Source of the DNA: a virus
DNA length: 64,000 bases
IMG/VR virus record: IMGVR_UViG_3300046660_000716
Span: 186,001 to 250,000 of that record
Strand: one strand, 5' to 3'
A program made the position numbers and the translations under genes. Shown in pieces: positions 27,335 to 35,442 of this stretch. The stretch's first letter is position 1. Every line of letters begins with the position of its first letter. Under the pieces are notes generated by a model. It was not told the DNA's origin, searched no databases, and saw only the letters and a list, made by a program, of their open reading frames with translations.

Positions 27335-28213
27335 TTATCCTGCGATGTATTTGTCGAGGGTGATGCCCTCGGTGAATTTGAGCTTGAAGACCTTGCGCTG
27401 CGACTGCGGCAGGGTCTCAACCGTGATGGCGACGCCCTGGTTGGCGGCCGAGGTGTTGAACTCGTAGAAGATCGCGCCGTCCATCGGCTCCGAGTAGGTG
27501 TAAGCGTACGGGACCTGGATCTTGATGGTCTCGCTGTTGCCGATCTTGCCGCCCCACACGGAGTACGGGACCCCGACCGGATAGCACCCGGTCCAGCGCG
27601 TTCCGAACTCGATGGTCTCGCCGTCGGGCTGCATCTGGAAGGCGTAGATCGACACCGCGTAGTCCAGCATGCGCTTGCTGATGTAGTTCGGGGCGTCGAA
27701 CTTGGGATTCAGCAGGCCCTTGGTGACAGCCTCGATGTAGTCGAACCAGATCTTGTGCAAGATGGTGTTGGGCGTACCGGTCAGCTCCATGTACTCGAGC
27801 TGCAGCGTGCCGTCCTGCCGGCTGTTCAGGCTGGACTTGGGCACGGACACCTTGGCGCCCTCCCAGTTCTCGCCCGTGGCGTGCACGTCCATGACGAGGT
27901 CCTGGACCGAGTAGCCGTCGCACAGGTTGGTCAGCATCTTGATGAAGCTGTTGGCCCCGCCGCCCGTGAGCATCGCGGCGATATTGTCCGGCGCGGTCGG
28001 CTGGCCGATCCCGAGGAACTTCTTGGCGCTGTCGGTGGAGAGGTTCAGGTCCGGCCTCGTCACGAAGACGTACCAGGGACCGGTGGACGCCGGGTCGGCG
28101 CCGTGGCCCTGCGCGGCGAGGCGGAGCGGGTTGAACTCCGTCAGCAGCTTGGCCGCTGTGGTGTTCCGCTTCTCGTAGAAGGACGTGAGGTCGGTGGGTG
28201 TCGTCAGTGCCAT
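27335..28213 (-). CDS. Probable tail/baseplate structural protein (292 aa)
   Basis: First gene of the leftward baseplate operon; ATG 28213 lies 25 bases from the GGAACAGTC motif. Beta-rich composition with aromatic-rich strands, for example 'RWTGCYPVGVPYSVWGGKIG', a pattern common in tail tube and baseplate proteins that use the tube fold. Tight coupling to the gp6-like gene supports a baseplate role. Confidence 0.55.
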   Translation of the reverse strand: MALTTPTDLTSFYEKRNTTAAKLLTEFNPLRLAAQGHGADPASTGPWYVFVTRPDLNLSTDSAKKFLGIGQPTAPDNIAAMLTGGGANSFIKMLTNLCDGYSVQDLVMDVHATGENWEGAKVSVPKSSLNSRQDGTLQLEYMELTGTPNTILHKIWFDYIEAVTKGLLNPKFDAPNYISKRMLDYAVSIYAFQMQPDGETIEFGTRWTGCYPVGVPYSVWGGKIGNSETIKIQVPYAYTYSEPMDGAIFYEFNTSAANQGVAITVETLPQSQRKVFKLKFTEGITLDKYIAG

Positions 28214-28238
28214 GTCTTCGGCTTCCTATAGGTTATCC

Positions 28239-28247
28239 GACTGTTCC
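28239..28247 (-). promoter_or_regulatory. Candidate upstream motif GGAACAGTC before baseplate operon
   Basis: Second copy of the nine-base motif, 25 bases from the ATG at 28213 on the minus strand, exactly as in front of the RNAP beta gene. Confidence 0.4.
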
Positions 28248-28256
28248 CGACGCTGC

Positions 28257-28265
28257 GATATCATT
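28257..28265 (+). promoter_or_regulatory. Candidate promoter motif GATATCATT
   Basis: Identical to the motif at 50455 and one base different from the one at 48852. Each precedes a plus-strand gene or operon. Here it begins 66 bases before a short leader frame (28323) and 137 bases before the 28394 gene. Because GATATC is palindromic, strand is assigned from the flanking ATT and gene direction. Confidence 0.4.
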
Positions 28266-28322
28266 CTCCCGCACAGGCAGCGGGATCCCCTCGCTGCGGA
28301 CAGCCCAAGGAGCAAGCACGGG

Positions 28323-28412
28323 ATGAGCATAGCAGTACCTCCCTACAACGACGCGGTAGCACGGCGCACGTCAGCGCACATCCGCACTCCCTCGTGGAGC
28401 TGCACTACCTAG
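28323..28412 (+). CDS. Possible leader peptide (29 aa)
   Basis: ATG 28323 follows AAGGAG at ten bases. The frame encodes 29 residues starting MSIAVPPYNDAVARR and overlaps the start of the 28394 gene, which has no ribosome binding site of its own. A translational-coupling leader is plausible. Confidence 0.35.
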   Translation: MSIAVPPYNDAVARRTSAHIRTPSWSCTT

Positions 28413-28747
28413 AAGAGCGAGACCGAAGAAAGTTAGGAAGTCCCGCCGCCAGCCCCAGCCATGAGGCCGCAGTGTTCTTCAACTGCACCACCCAGGCGAC
28501 GAGCATGTTCGTGCGCCAGTTTGTCAGTCTGATCGATCCATCCGTGTTGGGAACCATGGGTGACGATCCGATCCTAGACGCCAGTACCAGGAAGCGCCTA
28601 CACGAGCACGTCGCCGCATGCTGGGGCGACGAGTTCATGAGTACCTACGCACGCGAAGCGAACGCGATCCGGGAGATTGTGGACGGATTGATAGACGGCA
28701 GCTACGTGTCTCACTGCATCAGGCAGATGAGATCGGCACCGGTTTAG
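28394..28747 (+). CDS. Unknown protein (117 aa)
   Basis: GTG at 28394 is the first possible start; the frame is open upstream but has no other start codon. The sequence looks like a real small globular protein, with 'CTTQATSMFVRQFVSLIDP' and a helical acidic second half. Function unknown. Start uncertain; ATG 28504 is an alternative. Confidence 0.5.
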   Translation: MELHYLEERDRRKLGSPAASPSHEAAVFFNCTTQATSMFVRQFVSLIDPSVLGTMGDDPILDASTRKRLHEHVAACWGDEFMSTYAREANAIREIVDGLIDGSYVSHCIRQMRSAPV

Positions 28748-28827
28748 CGAAGCACCATCACAGCCGGAATGGCGCTCGGCTCCAGACACAGCCGAACCGA
28801 ATCCGGTCGAGAGAACGAATGCAGTAC

Positions 28828-28847
28828 GGGGCGGTCCAGGCCGCCCC
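28828..28847 (+). terminator. Hairpin before glycosylase gene
   Basis: Stem GGGGCGG / CCGCCCC, with six Ts beginning eleven bases downstream. Probably a weak terminator separating the 28394 gene from the glycosylase gene. Confidence 0.5.
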
Positions 28848-28874
28848 ACAAACGCCGCTTTTTTGGAGGCCAAC

Positions 28875-29294
28875 ATGGCAAGCATAGAATTCGACGACGA
28901 CCCATGCGCGGTGCAGCGCGCCACGGTCCAGCTCGGGGGCTGGCAGCTCATCGTGGGCTGCATGATGCTCAACAAGACGCACAGGAAGCAGGCCAGGCCG
29001 GCCCTGCAGCGCATCTTCGACCTCGCCCCGATACCGGAGGAGTTCGCGGACGTTCCGATGGAGGACCTGGTGGAGGCGATCAGGCCCTGCGGCCTGTACA
29101 ACCGGCGCGCGCTGATGCTCAAGCGCATGACGGAGGACTGGATGGCCGGCGTGGCCGTCGAGAAGCTCAGGGGCACCGGCCCCTACGCGTGGGACAGCTA
29201 CGACATTTTCGTCCGCGGCATAGACCTCGAGCCGCGCCCGGACATGGACGCCGAACTTGTCCGTTACTTGGAGCACAGGAGAACAGAGCGTTAG
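28875..29294 (+). CDS. HhH-GPD DNA glycosylase, MBD4-like
   Basis: 139 residues; ATG 28875 is five bases after GGAGG. The whole chain aligns with the glycosylase domain of MBD4, which removes T or U from G mismatches: 'GGWQLIVGCMMLNKTHRKQA', 'RPCGLYNRRALMLKRM', then the helix-hairpin-helix and active site 'GTGPYAWDSYDIF' with catalytic Asp near residue 107 (MBD4 has a DSY at this place). The iron-sulfur cluster Cys of EndoIII are absent, as in MBD4. It could repair deaminated bases or target altered host DNA; the substrate is not readable. Confidence 0.8.
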   Translation: MASIEFDDDPCAVQRATVQLGGWQLIVGCMMLNKTHRKQARPALQRIFDLAPIPEEFADVPMEDLVEAIRPCGLYNRRALMLKRMTEDWMAGVAVEKLRGTGPYAWDSYDIFVRGIDLEPRPDMDAELVRYLEHRRTER

Positions 29295-29325
29295 TCCGAT
29301 TCCACTCAACGAAAAGACCCACACC

Positions 29326-31140
29326 ATGACCATCATCAGCGATATCGCCGGAGTAATCGGCGACGTACAGAAAGCGCTCGGCTCCATGGCCCAAGCCAAG
29401 AATCGCCTCACCGACGGCGGCCAGCAGGCCGCGGACGAGAAGCGGTTCTTCGAGCGCCCGATGGCGTCCGTCGCCCGCTCGGCCAAGAAGAGCATCCTCT
29501 ACTTCCCGGTCGTCATCTCCGAGAGCCTGAGCGCCGAGACGGCGGCCACCGTGGCCAAGGCCGTCCAGGTGCGCGCCGCGGAGTACGTCCGCCTGTGGGT
29601 GTCCAACATGGACCCCATCTCCAGCGTCGGCCCGAATTCCGGCAAGAACGGCATCGTCGACGCGCTGCGCGGCGCCACCCTGAAGGACGCGTTCCTGAAG
29701 GACCCGGAGTCCGTGACCGAGCACACCGCCGCGGTGCACGCACTGCTGCGCACCAGGATGTCCGAGCTGGTGGAGCACTGCTTTCCGGAGGACGGTCTGC
29801 GCCAGCCTCTGTTCGAGGCAATCCCGGGCGGCCCTAAGGGCGGCAAGCCGGGTGTAGGCGTCCCAGGTAGCAATATCCCGGGCGTCGCACCGTTCGCCCA
29901 TCTTGGCAAGCCGGCCGGTCCTGCGTCCCAGTACCAGTCGGCCACCAGCCGCTCGAACACCGGCAAGACGCCGGCCGAGCAGCTCGACGCCGCCAAGAAA
30001 ATTTTTTCCAACGGCACCCTCACGGGCCGCGAGGAAGCGAAGAAGATGGTCGCGCAGATCATGCGCCAGGGCGACAAGGGCATTATCCAGGACATCAAGG
30101 ACGCCGGCCTGGGCTCGCTCGTCGACCAGCTCGAGACCGAGATGCACGACAAGCTGAAGCAGGACGCCGAGAACCACCCGTCGCTGGCGGACAAGAAGCG
30201 GCTTGACGCGGCCCTGCAGAGCGACATCCTCCGCTCGAAGGAGATGGTCGACACCGCCATCCGCCTCGCCACCAAGGCGACGCCCCAGTCCCGCGACGCC
30301 GCGATCCGCGCCGTCCAGGAGATCATGGCCGCCAACGACGAGACCGACCTCGCACGCCTGCGCGCCGACAAGAACACCCGCGACATCGTGGAGATGCTCG
30401 AGAAGCTCCCGCCCGGCGTGATCGAGGACGGCTCCTACGACATCACCCGCACCGGCAACACGGTGAACGTGGCAAGCAACGTCGACTTCAACAAGGTCAA
30501 CCAGTTCCTGCCCGTGCTGCTCGACCTGACGGTCCGCTACCAGACCGGCTCCGGCGGCATCTCGACCGTGACCGACCACCTGGTCATGGGCGTGAAGGGC
30601 GTCGCCCACCCGGTCCCGAGCATGGACCTGGTGACCGGCCTCGGCACCGCCCTGCAGCGCGACAACCTCGTGCTCCAGTTCTTCCGCATGACCTCCGGCG
30701 AGACCTCCTTCGTCAAGGACTTCGTGCTGAACCTGGGCGTGGCCAAGACCCGCGCGTCCGGCCGCACCGCGACCGGCACCAAGGTGCTGGAGACCCTGCG
30801 CCGCCAGGCCGAGTGGAACGACCGCCGCGGCAACTGGGTGATCGCCTCGATCTCCAAGCGCGGCTTCGTGCCTCCGACCACCACCATCTGCGTCACCGCG
30901 GACGAGGTGGACAAGATCCGCACGCTGTACGGCGTGGACTTCACCAAGCCGAGCGCCGTGCGCGCCCTGATGCAGAGCCACAACCTGATGGGCTTCATGA
31001 TCGTGGACGAGGCAATCGGCTTGGTGCGGGTGTTCGAGGACGGCGACGACGACTTCGACCGCCTGCCGATCGCGACCCTGAAGACCCAGGGCAAAGAGAC
31101 GTCCGTCAAGGACATCATGACCATCCTGGCAAGGAGCTAA
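29326..31140 (+). CDS. Large unknown protein heading the internal-protein cassette (604 aa)
   Basis: ATG 29326, short spacer to the tagged small genes that follow (the next starts three bases after the stop), so co-transcribed with them. N-terminal region has 'KKSILYFPVVISESLSAETA', then a helical charged middle, and a beta-rich C-terminal third with 'SISKRGFVPPTTTICVTADE' and 'MGFMIVDEAIGLVRVFEDG'. No targeting leader is seen. Probably a virion-associated protein; family not recognised. Confidence 0.7.
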   Translation: MTIISDIAGVIGDVQKALGSMAQAKNRLTDGGQQAADEKRFFERPMASVARSAKKSILYFPVVISESLSAETAATVAKAVQVRAAEYVRLWVSNMDPISSVGPNSGKNGIVDALRGATLKDAFLKDPESVTEHTAAVHALLRTRMSELVEHCFPEDGLRQPLFEAIPGGPKGGKPGVGVPGSNIPGVAPFAHLGKPAGPASQYQSATSRSNTGKTPAEQLDAAKKIFSNGTLTGREEAKKMVAQIMRQGDKGIIQDIKDAGLGSLVDQLETEMHDKLKQDAENHPSLADKKRLDAALQSDILRSKEMVDTAIRLATKATPQSRDAAIRAVQEIMAANDETDLARLRADKNTRDIVEMLEKLPPGVIEDGSYDITRTGNTVNVASNVDFNKVNQFLPVLLDLTVRYQTGSGGISTVTDHLVMGVKGVAHPVPSMDLVTGLGTALQRDNLVLQFFRMTSGETSFVKDFVLNLGVAKTRASGRTATGTKVLETLRRQAEWNDRRGNWVIASISKRGFVPPTTTICVTADEVDKIRTLYGVDFTKPSAVRALMQSHNLMGFMIVDEAIGLVRVFEDGDDDFDRLPIATLKTQGKETSVKDIMTILARS

Positions 31141-31142
31141 GC

Positions 31143-31439
31143 GTGGAACTCATCGACGAAGAATCGCAGTGCATCGAGATGGGCCTCGAGCCCCTCGAAG
31201 AGGCCGGCGGCCTGGTGTCGTGGCTGAAGCGCCTCGTGCGCGGACGCGACGACGCCCTGCCGGCCGAGCTGACGGCCGAGGTCGGCAAGATCAAGACCAA
31301 GGCCGAGAAGGACAAAGCGCTGGAGGAGGTCGACGGGTACATCTCGAAGACCGCCGACAGCAAGGACAGCGCCGTACGCATGTACGCCGTGAAACTCAAG
31401 GGGGTGCGCGCCAAGATCGCCGCGCTCTCCGTCAAGTAA
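31143..31439 (+). CDS. Paralog family member A, tagged small protein (98 aa)
   Basis: GTG 31143 preceded by AAGGAG. The leader contains 'CIEMGLEPLEEAGGLVSWLK', with a Leu-Glu-Glu/Ala-Gly-Gly junction near residue 20 that fits the T4-type prohead protease rule (L/I-x-E, cut after E). Then 'LPAELTAEVGKIKTK', a helical 'EEVDGYI' segment, and the C-terminal block 'YAVKLKGVRAKIAALSVK'. This is the shortest member, with no insert between the shared blocks. Paralogs are at 31449, 36656 and 39953. Inferred internal head protein. Confidence 0.75.
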   Translation: MELIDEESQCIEMGLEPLEEAGGLVSWLKRLVRGRDDALPAELTAEVGKIKTKAEKDKALEEVDGYISKTADSKDSAVRMYAVKLKGVRAKIAALSVK

Positions 31440-31448
31440 GGAGCTAGC

Positions 31449-31985
31449 ATGGACCACGCAGCAATCAACGAAGCCGCGGAATGCATCGGCCTGGGCATCG
31501 ATCCGGACAACGAAATGCTGGACGAGATCGACGCACTGGACGAGGCCGGCGGAATCGTATCCTGGCTGGCGCGCGCCTACACGGGCAAGGACAAGGACCT
31601 GCCCGCCGAGATCGAGAAGGAGCTGGAGAGCATCAAGACGAAGGAAGCCAAGGAGAAGATGCTGGCGGACATCGACGACTTCATCAAGGAGGCCGAGGCG
31701 TCCGCCGCCACGAACGCGATGGACAAGCGGGCTCCCAACGACCTCGGCAAGGGCTTCGCCATGCCCGGCAGCGAGAAGTACAAGGCTCGTATGGCCTGGA
31801 TGCGCAAGAACGCGCACACCAACGCGCTGGGCGTCGGGCACGGCCAGTACGGCCACCACCTCGCGGCGGGCGCGGTCGGCAACATCGTCAAGCGCATCAA
31901 TGCCCTCGACGGAACGATCGACAAGTACATCGCCGAGCTGAAGAAGGTCCGCGCCAAGGTGGCGGCCCACAAGGTGGAGGGCTAA
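31449..31985 (+). CDS. Paralog family member B with soluble insert (178 aa)
   Basis: GGAG before ATG. Leader longer than in the other members, with 'ECIGLGIDPD' and then 'DALDEAGGIVSWLAR' (possible cleavage after Glu of LDE). Shared blocks 'LPAEIEKELESIKTKEAKEK' and 'YIAELKKVRAKVAAHKVEG' flank a unique hydrophilic insert of about 75 residues rich in His, Lys and Gly. It lies nine bases from member A. Confidence 0.75.
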   Translation: MDHAAINEAAECIGLGIDPDNEMLDEIDALDEAGGIVSWLARAYTGKDKDLPAEIEKELESIKTKEAKEKMLADIDDFIKEAEASAATNAMDKRAPNDLGKGFAMPGSEKYKARMAWMRKNAHTNALGVGHGQYGHHLAAGAVGNIVKRINALDGTIDKYIAELKKVRAKVAAHKVEG

Positions 31986-31988
31986 CCC

Positions 31989-32873
31989 GTGAACATGACC
32001 GGCATCCCAGTAATCGGCGCTCTCATCGAGCGCCTCCGTCGCCGCTCTGACCACGAGAGCGTCAAAGCCGCAATGGCTTCGCGCGGCGACGTCACCCGCG
32101 TCGAGGGCTACGCCAAGATGTCCGAGTGCCTGGACCGCCTCAGCATGCTCGACGCCGGCTCCGGCTCGCTCGGCAAGCCGCTGACCGTCGCCAAGCGCGT
32201 GCGCGCCGTGCTGATCAAGCAGAAGCCGGCGTTCACCCAGGCGTTCAACCCGTCCGGCAGCGAGGCGACCCGCCTCATCTACGCCAACGCGGTGGCCGGC
32301 CTGTGGCACGTCACCTCGCTGCTGTGCGCCGAGGGCGTGACCTTCATGAAGGGCGGCGACGGCACCTACGGCCCGATCGTGAACCGCGGCGCGGTGGACG
32401 GCATGGCCGGCTCCGTGGTGGTCACCCGCCTGGAGAAGTTCGCAGACGCGGCCGAGAAGTACGGCTTCGACCAGGTCGTCACGGAGACGGCCCAGATGGT
32501 CGAGAACGAGACCATGCACGAGGCGATCCCGTTCATCGTCGGCGCGGGCCTGGCCGTGACCGGCCTCGCCGCGATGCTGCTGGTCGCGCGCGACCTGGCC
32601 GAGAAGTTCTACTCGCTCCGCGGCACGTTCTCGCGCTGGCTCGAGGTCCAGGCCCGCTTCCTGGACATGAACGCAGCGACGCTCAACCGCGACGCGTCCC
32701 GCAACAAGCAGAGCGAGTACGCCGAGAAGCTGCGCGCCCTGGCGGACCGCATCAAGGTGGACGATGCGGACACCGAGAAGGACGCGAATGCGGCCATTCG
32801 CCAGGACGACAAGGAACTCGCGGCGGCCCAGACCGGCGCCGCGCCGAGCTCCGCCGGATCCCGGCTGCTCTAA
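31989..32873 (+). CDS. Membrane-segment protein in internal-protein cassette (294 aa)
   Basis: GTG 31989 (ATG 31995 possible), just after GGAGG. Helical N-terminal region; one strong hydrophobic span 'IPFIVGAGLAVTGLAAMLLV' near residues 180-200; then a charged, coiled-coil-like C-terminus ending in a disordered Ala/Ser tail. No obvious targeting leader. Context suggests it is made and possibly packaged with its tagged neighbours. Function unknown. Confidence 0.7.
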   Translation: MNMTGIPVIGALIERLRRRSDHESVKAAMASRGDVTRVEGYAKMSECLDRLSMLDAGSGSLGKPLTVAKRVRAVLIKQKPAFTQAFNPSGSEATRLIYANAVAGLWHVTSLLCAEGVTFMKGGDGTYGPIVNRGAVDGMAGSVVVTRLEKFADAAEKYGFDQVVTETAQMVENETMHEAIPFIVGAGLAVTGLAAMLLVARDLAEKFYSLRGTFSRWLEVQARFLDMNAATLNRDASRNKQSEYAEKLRALADRIKVDDADTEKDANAAIRQDDKELAAAQTGAAPSSAGSRLL

Positions 32874-32875
32874 AC

Positions 32876-32925
32876 ATGCGCGGACCATGATTCCCTACTA
32901 ACAGGGGGATAGCGGGTCTGCGCAT
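32876..32925 (+). other. Long intergenic hairpin
   Basis: Eleven-base-pair outer stem (one G-T wobble) joining 32876-32886 to 32915-32925, with a smaller inner stem TCCCT / AGGGG around a six-base loop. No T-run follows directly. It could be a terminator, processing site or small structured RNA between 31989 and 33027 genes. Confidence 0.45.
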
Positions 32926-33026
32926 TCAACGGAGTCGGGCGCAGGTCGGCCCCGCGTCCGTCATCCGTCGCTAGCACACACAACTCCCATTTTTTTCACC
33001 TCCCAAGTTCGAACTAAGGAGCATCC

Positions 33027-34010
33027 ATGATTCTCGAAAATTACAACCCGGCCGCCATCGCCAGCGAAGAGCTGGTCGAGTCCGCAGACTTCGCGGGCGA
33101 CACCGGCGAGTTCGCAGAGCTGACCGTCGCCGGTCTGAGCGAAATGCACAACCTGACCATCGCTCTGGCTCGCTTCGAGCACAAAGCGCTGACCGAAGGC
33201 ACCGACGAATCGAAAACCTTGATCGAAGCCGCCGTCGGCGAGTTCTTCGCCAAGGCAGCCGAGACCGTCAAGAAGTGGTGGGCATCGTTCATCGCTTGGC
33301 TGGGCTCCATGTGGACCCGCATGAAGGACGCCTTCGTCAAGCGCGAAGAGTGGCTGGGCCGCAACAAGTCGGCAATCAGCGGCGCGACCGCCGAGCAGCT
33401 GAAGGACATCAAAGCCTCGATCGGCTCGGAAGTCCTGAACACCAACTTCGCCGATGTCGCCTCGAAGGCCATCAACGAAGCCAAGGCAGTCATCGCTGCA
33501 GCCGGCAAGACCACCGCCGCCGAAGGCAAGTCCTTCAAAGAGCGCGCCCAGGAAGCCATCACCAAGCACCTGGCCAAGCGCGATGCGAAGAACTCGATCG
33601 GCAAGAACGTCCACGACAGCCTGATCGGCGAGTCGAAGGAAGTCGAAGTCAACTCCGGCCTGGTCGGTAAGCTGATCTCGACCGCAGAAGCCACCTTCAA
33701 GGCAGTCGGCCAAATCGGCGGCGCCAAGATGGTTGCCGACGCAGCCGTGAAAGAAGCCGAAGGTCTGGCCCACGTCACCGGCGGCGACAAAGCTGACATC
33801 AACGCACGCATCAGCGCGCTGCGCGACGTCGGCCACCTGGTCCAGGCGACCATCTCGGCCCACGCTTCGGCCATCAGCACCGCCAACGGCCAGGTCATGC
33901 CTGTGCTGGTGCGCATCGCTGGCGCCGCTGGCAAGAAGGAAAAGGAGCCTAAAGCCGCTCCTGCAGCAGCGACCAACGAAAGCGGCTCGCTGCTGGACGC
34001 TTACCTGTAA
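33027..34010 (+). CDS. Probable abundant internal head protein with amphipathic Trp-rich helix (327 aa)
   Basis: Strong AAGGAG before ATG 33027. The N-terminus has several L-x-E sites suited to prohead-protease cleavage: 'SEELVESADFAG' (after residue 18), 'ALTEGTDES' (57) and 'TLIEAAVGEF' (67). Residues 75-110 form a Trp/Phe-rich amphipathic helix, 'KKWWASFIAWLGSMWTRMKD'. The rest is Ala/Lys-rich helix. Codons favour GAA, GCA and AAA more than neighbours, suggesting high expression. Similar layout to the 480- and 234-residue proteins at 37922 and 40548. Confidence 0.75.
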   Translation: MILENYNPAAIASEELVESADFAGDTGEFAELTVAGLSEMHNLTIALARFEHKALTEGTDESKTLIEAAVGEFFAKAAETVKKWWASFIAWLGSMWTRMKDAFVKREEWLGRNKSAISGATAEQLKDIKASIGSEVLNTNFADVASKAINEAKAVIAAAGKTTAAEGKSFKERAQEAITKHLAKRDAKNSIGKNVHDSLIGESKEVEVNSGLVGKLISTAEATFKAVGQIGGAKMVADAAVKEAEGLAHVTGGDKADINARISALRDVGHLVQATISAHASAISTANGQVMPVLVRIAGAAGKKEKEPKAAPAAATNESGSLLDAYL

Positions 34011-34038
34011 TACGCCCCCGGGCGTGAGCAGGCTGATT

Positions 34039-34064
34039 GCCCCTACCCCTCGCGGGGTAGGGGC
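34039..34064. terminator. Bidirectional terminator
   Basis: Stem GCCCCTACCCC / GGGGTAGGGGC between the convergent genes ending at 34010 and 34069; a short T-run follows on the plus strand. Confidence 0.75.
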
Positions 34065-34068
34065 TTTC

Positions 34069-35382
34069 TCACTGCGCCCGCGCCGCGGAGGGCACGAGGA
34101 TGCAGTTCACGTCGACGGCGCATGTCTCCTGCGCGCCCGGGGCCTTGGTCAGCACGGCCTCGAAGGCGGTGATCCTCCAGCGCCCCTCCATCTCGGCGCT
34201 GGTGGGCTTGTCCGTCACCAGGGTCCACTGCAGGACGGGCGTGAACGCGTCCAGGTCGCACGAGCTGAAGAACACAGAGGCCGGCGAGTACTGCTCCCGG
34301 GCCTCGATCCGCATCCGCTCCACGGTCAGCGGGTTGTCGTACGTCTGCCAGGCCACGCGCTCCTTCTTGACGTCGCTGACGCCGGACTGGTCGTCCTGCA
34401 CCAGGCTCTTGCAGTTGCTGCCCGATCGCTCGTCGGCCGTGGACCGCACCAGCTTCACCCGCTCGCCCTCCACCTCGCGGCGGGCGGGGCCGTCCACTGC
34501 AGCGGCGATCCGGCGGGACGTGCGGAGACGGAACGTGCGGGTGTCTGGGTCGTAGGCGGACCCGCTGCCGCTCGACGCCGGGCCGGCCTCCTCCGGCCCG
34601 AGGTACTCGATCGTCACAGCCGTCGCTTCGTCCTTGTCGACAACCGTGGACTTGGTTGAGCTGAGGATGTAGCCCTCGTTCACGTCCAGGAAGATCGACA
34701 GGCGCCCCGCGTACAGGCCGTAGACGCGGTCCACGTGCCGCACGGCCGCCACGTAGCTCAGCGGCGGCACGAACACCGTCTCGTAGACCTTCGGGTTGTC
34801 CGACGGGGCCATGAAGAAGCGGTACGGGATGTCGGTCGGCGCGTTGTCGGCGGTCAGGGACGCCACGATGCTGGTCATCGCCGCGTCGTGGTAGGCGCCG
34901 TTGTTGACCTTCTTGTTGATCTCCAGAGCGTTCACCGGGGCGAGCTCCATCTTGAACAGCACGCTCGGCGTGTTCATCGCCGAGTCGGAGGCCTGGCCGT
35001 CCGGCACGTGCGGAGGGGCGCCGTCGCAGACCATGATCTGGAACGGGGCGTCGCGCAGGTACGTCTCGCCGGTGTCGGTCTCCACCGTGCCGGACGTGTC
35101 GTCGGCGGAGGCCCCCGACGCCGTGAAGCGACCCAGCGTGATGTACACCTTGGCCGAGCGCCACGCCGCCTGGATCTTCAGGGCGTTCACCACCGAGACG
35201 GCGACCGTCAGCCGGTAGTACGGCATGACGTGCTCGTCGTACTTCTTCACGATCCTGAGCTCCGTCATGAAGTCCGACAGGTCGATGGTGTCTTCCTCCT
35301 CGCCGTCCTTCGGGATCAGCTTGACCACGGCGCCGTAGCGCGTATGCTCGAAGTCGCTGATGTCGGATGAAATGGTGGTCAT
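34069..35382 (-). CDS. Putative baseplate hub or tail structural protein (437 aa)
   Basis: N-terminal 'TIDLSDFMTELRIVKKYDEH' and 'YYRLTVAVSVVNALKIQ' resemble the opening of gp27/gpD-type hub domains, and 'HVDRVYGLYAGRLSIFLD' has the aromatic pattern seen in their second domain. Beta-rich overall. It is the last gene of the long minus-strand block. Family assignment is tentative. Confidence 0.45.
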   Translation of the reverse strand: MTTISSDISDFEHTRYGAVVKLIPKDGEEEDTIDLSDFMTELRIVKKYDEHVMPYYRLTVAVSVVNALKIQAAWRSAKVYITLGRFTASGASADDTSGTVETDTGETYLRDAPFQIMVCDGAPPHVPDGQASDSAMNTPSVLFKMELAPVNALEINKKVNNGAYHDAAMTSIVASLTADNAPTDIPYRFFMAPSDNPKVYETVFVPPLSYVAAVRHVDRVYGLYAGRLSIFLDVNEGYILSSTKSTVVDKDEATAVTIEYLGPEEAGPASSGSGSAYDPDTRTFRLRTSRRIAAAVDGPARREVEGERVKLVRSTADERSGSNCKSLVQDDQSGVSDVKKERVAWQTYDNPLTVERMRIEAREQYSPASVFFSSCDLDAFTPVLQWTLVTDKPTSAEMEGRWRITAFEAVLTKAPGAQETCAVDVNCILVPSAARAQ

Positions 35383-35415
35383 GTTGGTCCGATCGGAAAA
35401 AAATTTGGGAGGGAG

Positions 35416-35436
35416 GGGAGGGCGCGATGCCCTCCC
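35416..35436 (-). terminator. Rho-independent terminator (minus strand)
   Basis: Stem GGGAGGGC / GCCCTCCC with a five-base loop just after the 35443 stop; reading leftward a T-run appears at 35405-35399. It separates the 383-residue gene from the hub-like gene. Confidence 0.6.
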
Positions 35437-35442
35437 GTTCCG

